A DNA stretch of 64,000 nt, taken from positions 62,001-126,000 of the forward strand of contig NZ_JAAWWS010000134.1 of the NCBI RefSeq assembly GCF_012272825.1, written 5' to 3'. Both the position numbers and the translations under genes were made by a program. This document shows, one piece after another, positions 35,484 through 45,222 of this stretch. The notes beneath the pieces were generated by a model. That model was given only the letters and a program-made list of their open reading frames with translations. It had not been told where the DNA came from and ran no database searches. Positions within the stretch are counted from its first letter, which is position 1. Every line of letters starts with the position of its first letter. Origin of the DNA: Wenzhouxiangella sp. XN79A. GTDB lineage: Bacteria > Pseudomonadota > Gammaproteobacteria > Xanthomonadales > Wenzhouxiangellaceae.

Positions 35484-36525
35484 GCGGATTCTCCTGGTCT
35501 CGTTGCTGCTGCTGGCCAGCGGTTGCGCCACGCTGGGCTGGTACGGACAGGCCGTGCGCGGCCAGCTGGAGCTGCTCGCCAACCGGACCGACGTCGAACG
35601 GCTGCTGGCCGACCCGATGCTGCCGGAGGACCGCCGCGCCAAGCTGGAACTGGCCCTCGACGTCCGTGATTTTGCCAGCCGCTCGCTGGCCCTGCCGGAC
35701 AACGACAGCTACCGCAGCTATGTCGAGCTCGACCGCGACGCGGTGCTCTGGAACGTGATCGCGGTGCCGGCCTTGTCGTTGGCGCCGAAGGCCTGGTGCT
35801 ATCCGTTCGTCGGCTGCCTGGCCTATCGTGGCTGGTTCCGGCGCGAGGCCGCCGAGCGCGCCGCGAAGCGCCTGGCCGACGACGGCTACGACGTGCGCGT
35901 CTCGCCGGTCGCGGCCTATTCCACGCTCGGCACCTTCGACGACCCGCTGACCACGCCGATGCTGGCCTGGGACCGCGAACGCCTGGCCGGGCTGATCATC
36001 CACGAGCTGGCCCACCAGCGGTTGTTCGTGGCCGGCGACACGGCATTCAGCGAAGCCTACGCGACGGCGGTCGAGCGGGCCGGTCTCGATCGCTGGCTGG
36101 CCGCGCGCGGCGACACCGCGGGCCGCCAGCGCGTGGCCGAACGGCGACAGCGGGCCGAGGCCTTCACCGCGCTGCTGCTGACCGCCCGCGACGACCTGGC
36201 CACCGTCTACGCGTCGCGCCGCAGCAACGAAGCCAAACGACTGGCCAAGGCCGCACGCTTCGAGCAGCTCCGGGCCGAGATCCTGGCCTTCGCCGAGCGC
36301 CCCGGCGCTCGAGCCTATGCCGGCTGGGCGCGGATCGAACTCAACAACGCCGATCTCGCGCTGCGCGCCACCTACGAGCAGGGCACGCGCGCATTCGGTG
36401 CGCTTCTGGCAGAATACGACGGCGATTTCGCGCGCTTCCATGCGGCGGCCGAAGCCCTGGCCGACCGGGGCCCCGAGGCGCGCGATGCATTCCTGAATTC
36501 ATGCCGGACCACAGCCTGCCCGTGA
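35467..36525 (+). CDS. Putative aminopeptidase lipoprotein (PF10023-like)
   Basis: 352 residues with a lipoprotein signal (MYQSLTRILLVSLLLLASGC). The body has the zinc-peptidase pattern LIIHELAHQRLFVAGDTAFSE, with HExxH and a downstream Glu, matching bacterial aminopeptidases annotated by Pfam as putative aminopeptidase. Two Cys in WCYPFVGC may form a disulfide. It would act at the periplasmic face. Its end overlaps the start of lptD, suggesting co-transcription with the outer-membrane assembly genes. Confidence 0.85.
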   Translation: MYQSLTRILLVSLLLLASGCATLGWYGQAVRGQLELLANRTDVERLLADPMLPEDRRAKLELALDVRDFASRSLALPDNDSYRSYVELDRDAVLWNVIAVPALSLAPKAWCYPFVGCLAYRGWFRREAAERAAKRLADDGYDVRVSPVAAYSTLGTFDDPLTTPMLAWDRERLAGLIIHELAHQRLFVAGDTAFSEAYATAVERAGLDRWLAARGDTAGRQRVAERRQRAEAFTALLLTARDDLATVYASRRSNEAKRLAKAARFEQLRAEILAFAERPGARAYAGWARIELNNADLALRATYEQGTRAFGALLAEYDGDFARFHAAAEALADRGPEARDAFLNSCRTTACP

Positions 36526-38771
36526 AGCCGATTCCGACACGCCGCGCGCGCGGCTGCAAGCAGACCTCGCGAGCGGCCGCCGGTGGTCTCGGGCTGACGC
36601 TGGGCATGACGCTGCTGCTGTCGCCCGGCCCGGCCCAGGCGCAGACCGACGATGGCCGACCAGCCACGGCCGGCGGCAGCCAGGCCGCGGCGCAGCAGTG
36701 CCGAGCGCCGGGCAGCGTCCCGCCCCGCGGCCGGCTCCAGCGCACCGGCCCGCTGCCGATGGACATCCAGGCCAATGACATGCAGGCACCGGCCGATGCG
36801 CCGATGCAGTTCCGCGACGACGTGCTGCTGGTCTACGGCGACCAGCAGCTGCGCACCGACGAGCTGATCTACGACCCGGAGACCGGCCAGGTCGAACTGC
36901 CCGGCTGGCTCGAGTACACCGACGCGGTGATCCGGATGCGCGCCGAATCGGCGGCCTACAACACCGAGACTTCGGCCGGGCGGTTCAGCGGCGTCGACTA
37001 CTACATCGCCGGCGCCGAAGGCGCAGGCCACGCCGGTGAAGTCCGGATGCTCGGCCCCGAGCGCGCCCGGGTCGAGACCTTCGATTTCACCACCTGCGAC
37101 ATCGAGGATCCGGACTGGCAGCTGAAGGCCGGCAAGGTCGAGCTGGACTTCGAGTCCGGCGTCGGCACGGCGCGTGACGCACGGCTGGAATTCAAGGGCG
37201 TGCCGCTGCTGTATTCGCCGTGGCTGAGCTTCCCGCTCGACAACCGCCGCAAGTCCGGCTTGCTGTATCCACAGATCGGCGCATCGAGCGACAATGGCAT
37301 CGATGTCGCGGTGCCGTGGTACTGGAACATCGCGCCGAACATGGACGCCACCTTTACCCCACGGCTGATCGGCGAGCGCGGCCTGTCGATGGGCGGCGAG
37401 TTCCGCTTCCTGACCCGCCGACAGGCCGGCACTCTGCAGCTCGACTACCTGCCCGACGATCGCGAGGCCGACCGCGACCGCTGGCTGGCCCGAGCGCGCT
37501 ACTCGGCCCGGCTGGCCGAGGACTGGACCGGTCGGGTGAACTTCAACCGGGTCAGCGACGCCGACTATTTCTTCGACCTCGGCAACGATCTCGACTCGAG
37601 CACGATCCAGTACCTGCGCTCGGATCTGCGGGTCCGTGGCCAGGGCCGCTTCTGGACGCTGACCACGACCTTCGACACCTTCCAGGTCCTCGACCGCGAC
37701 GTGGCCGACGAGCGCGAGCCCTACAACCGTCTTCCGCGCGTCGAGTTCGACGCCGACCTGCCGTTGCCCAACGGCTTCGCCTTCCGACTCGATTCCGAGG
37801 CGGTGTACTTCGATCGCTCGATCGGCGTCACCGGGCTGCGGCTGGACGCGCTGCCCGAGCTGTCGTGGCGGCTGGTCCGGCCCGGCGGCTTCCTCGAGCC
37901 TCGGGTCGGCCTGCGGGCCACGGCCTACAGCCTCGATCGCGACGATCCGGACGCCGAAGACGATCCCAGCCGGATCCAGCCCATCATCAGCCTCGACGGC
38001 GGTCTGGTGTTCGAGCGCGAAACCCCCTCGGGCCGGCTGCAGACGCTGGAGCCGCGAGCCTATTACCTGTACGTCCCGGGCCGCTCGCAGTCGGACTTTC
38101 CCGTCTTCGATACGCGCGAACTGACCTTCGGGTTCGCCCAGCTGTTCCGGACCAACCGCTACAGCGGCGCCGACCGCCAGACCGACGCCAACCAGCTCAC
38201 GCTGGCCGTGACCAGCCGCCTGCTGGCGCGCGACGACGGCCGCAGCCTGCTCGATGCCAGCCTCGGCCAGATCTTCTTCTTCGACGACCCCAGCGTTCGG
38301 CTGCCGGACGAGCCGGAGGACGACCGGGAGCTGTCGGCCACCGTCGGCGAGATCAACTGGCGACCGTCGGACCGGTTCCTGGTCAACGCCGGCCTGCAGT
38401 GGGATCCCGACGACACCGAGCTGGACGTCGCCGCGTTCGGGCTGCGCTGGAAGGGCAGCGACGCCCGCCAGGTCCAGGTCGGTTACCGGTTCCGGCGCGA
38501 CCGGGTCGACCAGTTCGACGTCCGCTTCCGCTATCCGCTGAGCGGTGAACTCAATCTGATCGGCCGGGTCAATTACTCACTGGAGGACGACGAGCCGCTG
38601 GAATTGCTGGCCGGCCTCGAATACGAAAGCTGCTGCTGGGCGCTGCGGACATCGATCCGCCGCTACGTCAGCGATCGCGACGCCGACCAGCGCACGGCGT
38701 TCTTCCTCGAACTCCATCTCAAGGGGCTGGGCAGCCTCGGCCGCCGCCCCTATGACCTGTTCACGTACTAG
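36501..38771 (+). CDS. lptD: LPS-assembly outer-membrane protein
   Basis: 756 residues from ATG 36501; GTG at 36522 (a GTGA overlap with the preceding stop) is an alternative. A signal peptide ends near PAQAQ. The periplasmic OstA/jelly-roll (FRDDVLLVYGDQQLRTDELIYDPETG) is followed by a large beta-barrel. The disulfide cysteines are where E. coli has them: one near the N terminus (QQCRAPG), one in FTTCDIEDPDWQ and the late pair ESCCW. With LptE it inserts lipopolysaccharide into the outer leaflet. surA follows 11 bases later; SurA helps fold LptD. Confidence 0.95.
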   Translation: MPDHSLPVKPIPTRRARGCKQTSRAAAGGLGLTLGMTLLLSPGPAQAQTDDGRPATAGGSQAAAQQCRAPGSVPPRGRLQRTGPLPMDIQANDMQAPADAPMQFRDDVLLVYGDQQLRTDELIYDPETGQVELPGWLEYTDAVIRMRAESAAYNTETSAGRFSGVDYYIAGAEGAGHAGEVRMLGPERARVETFDFTTCDIEDPDWQLKAGKVELDFESGVGTARDARLEFKGVPLLYSPWLSFPLDNRRKSGLLYPQIGASSDNGIDVAVPWYWNIAPNMDATFTPRLIGERGLSMGGEFRFLTRRQAGTLQLDYLPDDREADRDRWLARARYSARLAEDWTGRVNFNRVSDADYFFDLGNDLDSSTIQYLRSDLRVRGQGRFWTLTTTFDTFQVLDRDVADEREPYNRLPRVEFDADLPLPNGFAFRLDSEAVYFDRSIGVTGLRLDALPELSWRLVRPGGFLEPRVGLRATAYSLDRDDPDAEDDPSRIQPIISLDGGLVFERETPSGRLQTLEPRAYYLYVPGRSQSDFPVFDTRELTFGFAQLFRTNRYSGADRQTDANQLTLAVTSRLLARDDGRSLLDASLGQIFFFDDPSVRLPDEPEDDRELSATVGEINWRPSDRFLVNAGLQWDPDDTELDVAAFGLRWKGSDARQVQVGYRFRRDRVDQFDVRFRYPLSGELNLIGRVNYSLEDDEPLELLAGLEYESCCWALRTSIRRYVSDRDADQRTAFFLELHLKGLGSLGRRPYDLFTY

Positions 38772-38782
38772 CGAGTCTTCCC

Positions 38783-40069
38783 ATGGATCGAATCTTCCGA
38801 ATTCTTCCGTTGCTGCTGGCCCTGCTGCCATTGGCGGCCCTGGCCCAGGACGACGCGTCACCGCGCCAGCCGATCGACGAGATCGTGGCCGTGGTCGACG
38901 AAGAGGTGATCCTGCGCTCCGAACTGGAGGCGGCCATCACCGGCGTGGTGCGCCAGGTCGAGGCGCGCGGCGAGCGGCTGCCGCCGCGCAGCGTGCTCGA
39001 AGAACAGGTGCTCGAGCGGCTGATCATGAACCAGGTCCAGATCCAGCGCGCCGAGCAGACCGGAATCCGGATGTCCGACCAGGACGTCGACCGGGCGCTC
39101 GGCGACCTGGCCCGCCAGAACGGCCTGACCCTGACCCAGCTGCGCGCCGCGATCGAAGGCGACGGGCTGAGCTTCGACGAATTCCGCCAGGAAATCCGCT
39201 CCGAGCTGACGACCCAGGCCCTGCGCCGGCGGATCGTCGACGGCATGGACGAGATCACCGACACCGAGATCGACATCATGCTCGCCTCGGACAATTTCCG
39301 GGGCGACGAGTACAAGCTGTCGCAGATCCTGATCCAGGTGCCCGAGTCGGCCGGCCCGGACGAGCTCGACGAAGCCGCCGCGCGTGCCGACGAAGCCTAC
39401 CGCGAGCTGCAGGACGGGCTGGAGTTCGCCTCGGCCGCGATCGCCTATTCCGACGCGCCGGACGCGCTCGAGGGCGGCGACGTGGGCTGGCGCAACCTCA
39501 ACGCGCTGCCGCGCCAGATCGCCGACGTGATCCGCGACCTGGAACCGGGCCAGTACACCGAGCCGCTCCGGATCCAGTCCGGCTTCATCATCGCCCGGGT
39601 CGACGACCGGCGGGCCCAGCGCGAAGTGATCGTCACCGAGTACCGGATGCGCCACTTGATGGTTCGCCCGTCGGAGCTGCTGCCGGCCGAAGAGGCCCGC
39701 GAACTCATCGAATCGCTGCACGACCGGCTCGAAGCCGGCGAGGACTTCGGCGAAATCGCCCGCGAATTCTCCGATGACCAGGGCTCGGCCAACCTCGGCG
39801 GCATGATCGACTGGTTCCCCGAGGGCGCCTACGGCACCGGCTTCCAGAACGTCATCGACAGCCTCGCGATCGGCCAGATGAGCGAAGTGTTCCAGAGCCC
39901 GCAGGGTTGGCACGTGATCCGGCTGGAGGACCAGCGCGAGGCCGACCGCACGGTCGAATCGATGCGTAACGAGGCCCGCGAGATGATCATCCGCCAGAAG
40001 GCCGACGACGAGATCGAACGCGTGCTCCGGCGGATGCGCTCCGAGGCCTACGTCGACATCCGGCTCTGA
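38783..40069 (+). CDS. surA: Periplasmic chaperone and peptidyl-prolyl isomerase
   Basis: 428 residues with a signal peptide ([17 protein letters not shown]). The N-terminal SurA domain spans about 29-170 ([16 protein letters not shown]). Two parvulin-type PPIase domains follow at about 172-275 ([12 protein letters not shown]) and 285-385 ([30 protein letters not shown]). SurA escorts outer-membrane beta-barrels, LptD included. The classical order lptD-surA-pdxA-rsmA-apaH is kept. Confidence 0.96.
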   Translation: MDRIFRILPLLLALLPLAALAQDDASPRQPIDEIVAVVDEEVILRSELEAAITGVVRQVEARGERLPPRSVLEEQVLERLIMNQVQIQRAEQTGIRMSDQDVDRALGDLARQNGLTLTQLRAAIEGDGLSFDEFRQEIRSELTTQALRRRIVDGMDEITDTEIDIMLASDNFRGDEYKLSQILIQVPESAGPDELDEAAARADEAYRELQDGLEFASAAIAYSDAPDALEGGDVGWRNLNALPRQIADVIRDLEPGQYTEPLRIQSGFIIARVDDRRAQREVIVTEYRMRHLMVRPSELLPAEEARELIESLHDRLEAGEDFGEIAREFSDDQGSANLGGMIDWFPEGAYGTGFQNVIDSLAIGQMSEVFQSPQGWHVIRLEDQREADRTVESMRNEAREMIIRQKADDEIERVLRRMRSEAYVDIRL

Positions 40070-40076
40070 TCCGGCC

Positions 40077-41081
40077 GTGACCGACGAGCGGGCCGGCCCG
40101 ATCCTGATCACGCCGGGCGAGCCGGCCGGGATCGGGCCGGAGCTGGCCGTCCGGATCGCGCTGGAGCGCGGCCGCGACGAACTGGTCCTGGTCGCCGACC
40201 CCGAGCTGCTCGAGGCCACCGCGCACCGGCTCGGCCGGCCGGCCCGGATCGTCGATGCCGACGCCCCACCGGGCCCGGGCCGACTCCGCTGCCTGCCGGT
40301 GGCGCTGGCGGCCCCGGCCGAACCCGGCCGACTCGATCCGGTCAACGCCGGGTACGTGCTCGAGACCCTGGCCGCGGCCTGCGACCGGGTCGCCGACGGC
40401 CGCGCCCGTGCCCTGGTCACCGGCCCGGTCCACAAGGGCGTGATCAACGATGCCGGCATTGCCTTCAGCGGCCACACCGAGTTCCTGGCCCGACGCGCCG
40501 GCGTCGACCGGGTCGTGATGATGCTGGCCGCCGATACGCTGCGCGTGGCCCTGGCCACCACCCACCTGGCACTGCGCGACGTGCCCGACGCGATCACGCA
40601 GGCCTCGCTGGAGCGCACCCTGCGGATCCTCCACGCCGACCTGGTCGACCGCTTCTCGATCGCCGCGCCGCGCATCGTGGTGCTGGGCCTGAACCCGCAT
40701 GCCGGTGAAGGTGGCCATCTGGGCCGGGAAGAGATCGAGATCATCGAGCCGCTGCTCGATCGCCTGCGCGCCGAGGGCCTGGACCTGGTCGGCCCGCTGC
40801 CGGCCGACACGGCCTTCGTTCCCGACCGCCTGACCGACGTCGACGCCGTGCTGGCCATGTACCACGACCAGGGGCTGCCGGTGCTCAAGTACGCCGGCTT
40901 CGGCCGGGCCGTCAACATCACCCTGGGCCTGCCCTTTATCCGCACCTCGGTCGACCACGGCACCGCCCTGGACCGCGCCGGCACCGACACCGCCGACCCG
41001 GGCAGCCTGAACGCCGCCGTCGACCTGGCGCGCGAGCTGGCGCTCGCGAGGGACGAGGGGAAAGGGGCGAGGGGCGAGTGA
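40077..41081 (+). CDS. pdxA: 4-hydroxythreonine-4-phosphate dehydrogenase
   Basis: NAD-dependent oxidation of 4-phosphohydroxy-L-threonine in pyridoxal phosphate synthesis. 334 residues from GTG 40077, seven bases after surA. The family features are [42 protein letters not shown] (metal His), [15 protein letters not shown] and [13 protein letters not shown]. The last ~10 residues ([10 protein letters not shown]) are encoded by a purine-rich run that forms half of a large inverted repeat with the following gap. Confidence 0.95.
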   Translation: MTDERAGPILITPGEPAGIGPELAVRIALERGRDELVLVADPELLEATAHRLGRPARIVDADAPPGPGRLRCLPVALAAPAEPGRLDPVNAGYVLETLAAACDRVADGRARALVTGPVHKGVINDAGIAFSGHTEFLARRAGVDRVVMMLAADTLRVALATTHLALRDVPDAITQASLERTLRILHADLVDRFSIAAPRIVVLGLNPHAGEGGHLGREEIEIIEPLLDRLRAEGLDLVGPLPADTAFVPDRLTDVDAVLAMYHDQGLPVLKYAGFGRAVNITLGLPFIRTSVDHGTALDRAGTDTADPGSLNAAVDLARELALARDEGKGARGE

Positions 41082-41132
41082 TCGCCATGGCACCCTTTCG
41101 ACTCGCCCGCGGCCCCTCGGCCCTCGTCCCCC
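41048..41132. repeat. Large imperfect inverted repeat at the pdxA end / rsmA leader
   Basis: A left arm of GGGACGAGGG-type purine runs (41048-41080, inside the last pdxA codons) is complementary to a right arm ending CCCTCGTCCC (41100-41132), directly before the rsmA start codon. Transcribed, it would put a long hairpin at the rsmA ribosome binding region. It may be a terminator-like attenuator or an expanded low-complexity sequence. Confidence 0.55.
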
Positions 41133-41133
41133 G

Positions 41134-41913
41134 ATGAATCACACGCCCCGCAAGCGCTTCGGCCAGAATTTTCTCGAAGACGCGAGCGTGATCGACCGGA
41201 TCGTCGGGGCGGTCGCGCCGGGGCGGAGCGATCGGGTGGTCGAGATCGGACCGGGGCTCGGGGCGCTGACGCGGCCCTTGCTCGAGCGACTGGACGAGCT
41301 GCACGTCGTCGAGCTCGATCGGGACCTGGTGGCGACACTGGCCGAGCGACTCGGTCATCCCGCCGGCCTGGTGATCCACCAGGCCGACGCGCTGGACTTC
41401 GACTTCGCATCGCTGGCCGCAGACGGTCCGATTCGCGTGGTCGGCAACCTGCCCTACAACATTTCCACGCCGCTGCTGTTCCACCTGCTCGACCAGGCCG
41501 AATCGATCCGCGACATGCACTTCATGCTGCAGAAGGAAGTGGTCGATCGGATCTGCGCCGCGCCGGGTGGCAAGACCTGGGGCCGGCTCGGCGTGATGAC
41601 CCAGCTGCGCGCCGATGCAACGCACCTGTTCACGGTGCCGCCCGGCGCGTTCCGGCCGCCGCCGAAGGTCGACTCGGCCATCGTACGGATCGTGCCCCGA
41701 GCGCAGAGCGAGGCCGACCGCGCCGCGCTGCCGCAGCTCGAGCGGGTCGTGCGCGCGGCCTTCTCGCAGCGCCGCAAGACGCTGCGAAACACCTTGAAGG
41801 GCATCGTCGATAGCGACGGGTTCGCCGCCGCGGGCATCGACCCGGGACGGCGCGCCGAGACCCTGACGCTGGACGACTTCCGGGCCCTGGCCGCGAGCGC
41901 CGGACCGGCATGA
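41134..41913 (+). CDS. rsmA: 16S rRNA dimethyladenosine transferase
   Basis: KsgA/RsmA dimethylates A1518 and A1519 of 16S rRNA in a late quality-control step of 30S assembly. 259 residues: [18 protein letters not shown] at the start, SAM motif [12 protein letters not shown], catalytic [15 protein letters not shown] and [13 protein letters not shown]. Intact. The ATG directly follows the inverted repeat and has no clear Shine-Dalgarno sequence, so expression may depend on that structure. apaH follows 40 bases downstream. Confidence 0.96.
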   Translation: MNHTPRKRFGQNFLEDASVIDRIVGAVAPGRSDRVVEIGPGLGALTRPLLERLDELHVVELDRDLVATLAERLGHPAGLVIHQADALDFDFASLAADGPIRVVGNLPYNISTPLLFHLLDQAESIRDMHFMLQKEVVDRICAAPGGKTWGRLGVMTQLRADATHLFTVPPGAFRPPPKVDSAIVRIVPRAQSEADRAALPQLERVVRAAFSQRRKTLRNTLKGIVDSDGFAAAGIDPGRRAETLTLDDFRALAASAGPA

Positions 41914-41953
41914 ACGCCCACTGCGGGCCCCGGCCTCAGTAGACTGATCGCCC

Positions 41954-42772
41954 ATGCGACGCCATATCTTCATCGGCGACATCCAGGGCTGTTGGGGTGC
42001 GCTCCAGCGACTACTGGATCGACTGAACTTCGACCCGGCCGGCGACCGACTCTGCCTGGCCGGCGACCTGGTCAACCGTGGCGGCAAGTCGCTGAAGGTG
42101 CTGCGCCAGGTCCGCCGGCTCGGCGAGCCGCACTTCAGCGTGCTCGGCAACCACGACCTGCACCTGCTGGCCTACTGGCAGAACCACCCGCGGGTGAAGA
42201 AGAAGAACCCCGAGTTCGAGAAGATCCTGAACCATGCCGAGGGGCCGGCCGTGCTCGAATGGCTCCGGCAGCAGCCGATCCTGTGGACCGACGCCGACCT
42301 CCGCGTCGCGCTGGTCCATGCCGGCATCGACCCGCGCTGGGACCGGGCCCGGGCGCGGGCCTGCGCCGACGAACTGCAGACGCTGATCCGCGGCCCGAAG
42401 TTCGGCAGGTTCATCGACAACATGTACGGCAACCGACCCGTGCGCTGGAAACCCGACCAGAAGCGCTACGTCCGGGCCCGCACGCTGACCAATGTCTTCA
42501 CCCGGATGCGCTTCGCCCGATCGGACGGCAAGCTGGAGCTGAAATCCTCGGGCGACCTGGAGCGCCGTCCGAAGGGCTACCAGCCATGGTTCGAACTGCT
42601 GCATCCCGACTGGTCGGACTGGACCCTCGTGTTCGGCCACTGGTCGATGCTCGGCTACTACGACGATGGCCAGGTCCTGTGCCTCGACTCCGGCTGCGTC
42701 TGGGGCGGCTGCCTGACCGCCTGGGTCGTCGACGGCGCGGACCGGAGCATCGTCCAGCAGGACTGCGGCTGA
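41954..42772 (+). CDS. apaH: Symmetrical bis(5'-nucleosyl)-tetraphosphatase
   Basis: Hydrolyses Ap4A to two ADP, a nucleotide-alarmone turnover step. 272 residues with the metallophosphatase motifs GDIQGCW, GDLVNRGG and GNHDLHLL, and later His in HAGIDPRWD and FGHWSMLGYY. The first motif has Gln-Gly where many enzymes have His-Gly, but this substitution is common in ApaH. It is the last gene of the lptD-surA-pdxA-rsmA-apaH group and is convergent with the following lipoprotein gene, with one base between stops. Confidence 0.95.
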   Translation: MRRHIFIGDIQGCWGALQRLLDRLNFDPAGDRLCLAGDLVNRGGKSLKVLRQVRRLGEPHFSVLGNHDLHLLAYWQNHPRVKKKNPEFEKILNHAEGPAVLEWLRQQPILWTDADLRVALVHAGIDPRWDRARARACADELQTLIRGPKFGRFIDNMYGNRPVRWKPDQKRYVRARTLTNVFTRMRFARSDGKLELKSSGDLERRPKGYQPWFELLHPDWSDWTLVFGHWSMLGYYDDGQVLCLDSGCVWGGCLTAWVVDGADRSIVQQDCG

Positions 42773-42773
42773 C

Positions 42774-43214
42774 TCAGCCCTCGCCGTGGCGCGGTGCCAG
42801 GGGTTCGACCTCCGGCCATTCACAGTCCTCGCCGCCGTTGCGGTCGAACGTGGTCATCAACCGCAGCCGAACCGGCGTCCGGTCCGGGTTGGTCTCGGCC
42901 GCTCGATAATCGAAGCCGGCGATGGCGCGCAGCGCGTCGCCGGCAAGGCGCTCGTCCGGGGCTGCCTCGAGCACTTCGTAGCCCCGGATCTCGCCGGCCG
43001 AATCGATGACGAACTGCTGGAGGACGTAGCCGCAGTCGACGCGCATGCCGTGGCCGGGAATGCGGACCGTTTCGTTGGACGGTACCCAGTAGCGCATCAG
43101 GTCGCCGGAATGGATGTTGCGGATCGGGCCGTCGAGGACGGGTTCGCTGCGCGGGGTCGTCGCACAGGCGGAAAGGACGAGCGCCAGCGCGCCCGCGATC
43201 AGGCATCGGATCAT
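42774..43214 (-). CDS. Lipoprotein with TonB C-terminal-like domain
   Basis: 146 residues from ATG 43214, preceded by GGAG. The lipobox is LVLSAC near residue 17. The C-terminal part (CGYVLQQFVIDSAGEIRGYEVLEAAPDERLA...) has the spacing of TonB C-terminal domains, with conserved Gly-Tyr and two Cys that could pair. TonB proteins are inner-membrane anchored by a transmembrane helix, so this lipoprotein probably does not energise receptors and is a related periplasmic protein. Role unknown. Confidence 0.65.
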   Translation of the reverse strand: MIRCLIAGALALVLSACATTPRSEPVLDGPIRNIHSGDLMRYWVPSNETVRIPGHGMRVDCGYVLQQFVIDSAGEIRGYEVLEAAPDERLAGDALRAIAGFDYRAAETNPDRTPVRLRLMTTFDRNGGEDCEWPEVEPLAPRHGEG

Positions 43215-43368
43215 CACGTTCTCCTACTGCTATGGAATCGTGCGCCGCCAACGGCGCAGGCCACAGGCTACAGGATCCGCGGCCGCGATGCAGCCGCGCG
43301 CTCCCTCACGCGATCGTGCCGCGCGATTGCGACCCTGAGTCCACTTTCGAACGTACGAGGAGGCGCAG

Positions 43369-43887
43369 ATGGCAATCTCCGACCGCACCGTGGCCGTTCT
43401 GGCCGAACACGATTACCAGGAACTCGAACTGCATTACCCTCGCCTGCGGCTGCTCGAGGCCGGCGCGACCGTGCACGTGCTCGGGACCGGCGAGGACCGC
43501 TATCTCAGCGAGAAGGGCTACGGCGTCCACGCCGACCGGAACGTGGCCGACGTCGATCCGGGCGACTACGATGCCGTGGTCATCCCCGGCGGCATGGCGC
43601 CCGACGCGATGCGCACCGACGAGCACCTGATCGACCTGGTCCGCGCCCTCGATGACGCGAAGAAGCCCGTGGCCTGGATCTGCCACGCCGGCTGGGTCGC
43701 CGCTTCGGCCGATATCGTCCGGGGCCGCCGGGTGACTTCGGTCGCGTCGATCAAGGACGACCTGGTCAACGCCGGTGCCGAGTGGGTCGACGAAGAGGTC
43801 GTCGTCGACGGCCACCTGATCAGCAGCCGCACGCCGCCCGACCTGCCGGCCTTCTGCCGCACGCTGATCGGCGCGCTCGGCGGCTGA
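43369..43887 (+). CDS. DJ-1/PfpI-family protein (intracellular protease/deglycase-like)
   Basis: 172 residues. The start ATG follows GAGGAGG. The alpha/beta flavodoxin-like fold carries the nucleophile elbow WICHAGW with the catalytic Cys and adjacent His, and a glutamate in the early strand (AEHDYQELELHYP). PfpI, YhbO and similar proteins act as stress-linked hydrolases or glyoxalases on damaged proteins; the exact reaction is debated. A single gene, convergent with the beta-lactamase. Confidence 0.88.
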   Translation: MAISDRTVAVLAEHDYQELELHYPRLRLLEAGATVHVLGTGEDRYLSEKGYGVHADRNVADVDPGDYDAVVIPGGMAPDAMRTDEHLIDLVRALDDAKKPVAWICHAGWVAASADIVRGRRVTSVASIKDDLVNAGAEWVDEEVVVDGHLISSRTPPDLPAFCRTLIGALGG

Positions 43888-43931
43888 ACATCGCGATCGC
43901 CGGCGGCCGGCGGCCCCGCCGGCCAGACACT

Positions 43932-44786
43932 TCAGTCCTCGCCGTGCCCCGGCCACAGGCCGGCGGCGGCCAGAAGCCGCTCCGCCTCTTCGCGCCGGAA
44001 TCGGGCGATCGACCGCCAGTCCGGGCCGACGACGAACAGGGCGTACACGGCAGGGGCGCGGTCCGGCGCTTCGATCCAGCCAACCAGCCATCCGCGGAAG
44101 GCGCCGTCGAAGTCGCCCGGCGCCACCGGGCCCGCGCCGGTCTTGCCGTACAGCCGGTATTCGCCGCGTTCGCCGAGCCGCGCGGCCTCGCGCAGGGCAT
44201 CGAACGCGTGGTCGGACACGGGAAGGTCACCGCGCAGCAGGGCGGCCAGGAAATCGACCTGCTCCCGTACGCTGATCCGCAGCGTCCCGTCGAGCCAGAA
44301 GGTGTCGGACCCGTCGGGCGCACTGGCATTGCCGTAGGCAAATGCGGCCAACCGCTCGCGGTAGCGCGGTCCCCCGACCTCCTCGGCAAGATCCTGGAAA
44401 TACCAGACCGCCGAGCGCCGGAACGCGCTGGCCAGGGTCTGGTCCCGGGCCCAGTCGTCGGGCCAGTGCGCCGCGGCCGGACGGCGCGCCGGATCCCAGG
44501 CGATTTCGTGGTCCAGCGCCCGCGCCGCGCCGGTGTCCAGCGCGATCAGCAGGTTCGGAATCTTGAAGGTGGAGAACGGCGGCCGGCGGACGTCGAGCGC
44601 GTCCTCGTCGCCGCCCATCGGCGTCCCGGTCCACTCGGTGCCCGAGTCCAGCGCGACGGCCAGGAACGCGACCTCGAGAATCGGGTCGTCGACGTCGAGC
44701 CGGTGCTCGGGCTGCGCCGCGGCGGTGGCCGCGATGGAGATTGCGAGCACGGCGGCGACGCTCCGCCGGCGCGGCCGTTCAGTCAC
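43932..44786 (-). CDS. Class D (OXA-type) beta-lactamase
   Basis: 284 residues with a signal peptide ending near ATAAAQ. All class D motifs are present in order: serine nucleophile S72-T-F-K75, S125-A-V127, Y151-G-N153, Trp164 with LDGTLRIS, and K215-T-G217. This should be a penicillinase hydrolysing beta-lactams by an acyl-serine; Lys75 is expected to be carboxylated. Its 5' end overlaps the stop of the upstream lipoprotein gene by 8 bases. No resistance island, integron or IS surrounds it, so it looks chromosomal and native. Spectrum cannot be predicted. Confidence 0.88.
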   Translation of the reverse strand: MTERPRRRSVAAVLAISIAATAAAQPEHRLDVDDPILEVAFLAVALDSGTEWTGTPMGGDEDALDVRRPPFSTFKIPNLLIALDTGAARALDHEIAWDPARRPAAAHWPDDWARDQTLASAFRRSAVWYFQDLAEEVGGPRYRERLAAFAYGNASAPDGSDTFWLDGTLRISVREQVDFLAALLRGDLPVSDHAFDALREAARLGERGEYRLYGKTGAGPVAPGDFDGAFRGWLVGWIEAPDRAPAVYALFVVGPDWRSIARFRREEAERLLAAAGLWPGHGED

Positions 44787-45222
44787 GTTCGAAGGACTGC
44801 ACCCGGTCGACCACGATGTCGTAGGGGTTGTCGCGGTCGGTGCGGTTGTAGCGGCCGCGAATCTCGTAGGCGTGGCGGGGCTTCAGTTCGAGCTCGATAT
44901 CGACGAAGTCCGGCCAGGTCTCGCGCTGCTGGTTGATCAGCGACTCGGTGAAGCGCCGCGGGATCTCGACCGTGATCGTGCGCGGGCCCGGCTCGACCCA
45001 CAGGATGTCGCGCGGCGAGATGTTGCGGCCGTCGATCGCGATGAAGCGGACCGCGAACAGGTCCCGGTTGGGGATGGCGGGGCGACCCGACAGCATCGCC
45101 TTGCCCTCGCGCTGCGACGCGGCCTGCCGTTCGCCCTCGGCCGGCGGTTCGACCGTGGCGCAGCCGGCAACGGCCAGCAGCACCATCGCGCAGAAAATCG
45201 ATGTCCGGTTCGTCTTGACCAT
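44779..45222 (-). CDS. Small lipoprotein of unknown function
   Basis: 147 residues from ATG 45222 with GGAGAACG upstream. Lipobox VAGC near residue 21. The mature part is a single beta-rich domain (FAVRFIAIDGRNISPRDILWVEPGPRTITVEIPRRF, then KPRHAYEIRGRYN) resembling PEGA/carboxypeptidase-like folds that dress up lipoproteins, but I do not recognise the family. It overlaps the beta-lactamase start and precedes it in the same operon. The 238 bases upstream are gene-free. Confidence 0.65.
   Translation of the reverse strand: MVKTNRTSIFCAMVLLAVAGCATVEPPAEGERQAASQREGKAMLSGRPAIPNRDLFAVRFIAIDGRNISPRDILWVEPGPRTITVEIPRRFTESLINQQRETWPDFVDIELELKPRHAYEIRGRYNRTDRDNPYDIVVDRVQSFERD

Noticed and set aside
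43932-44786. BlaR/MecR-type sensor instead of a beta-lactamase
   Set aside because: The protein has a cleavable signal peptide and no N-terminal membrane region or metalloprotease domain; length fits a free enzyme.
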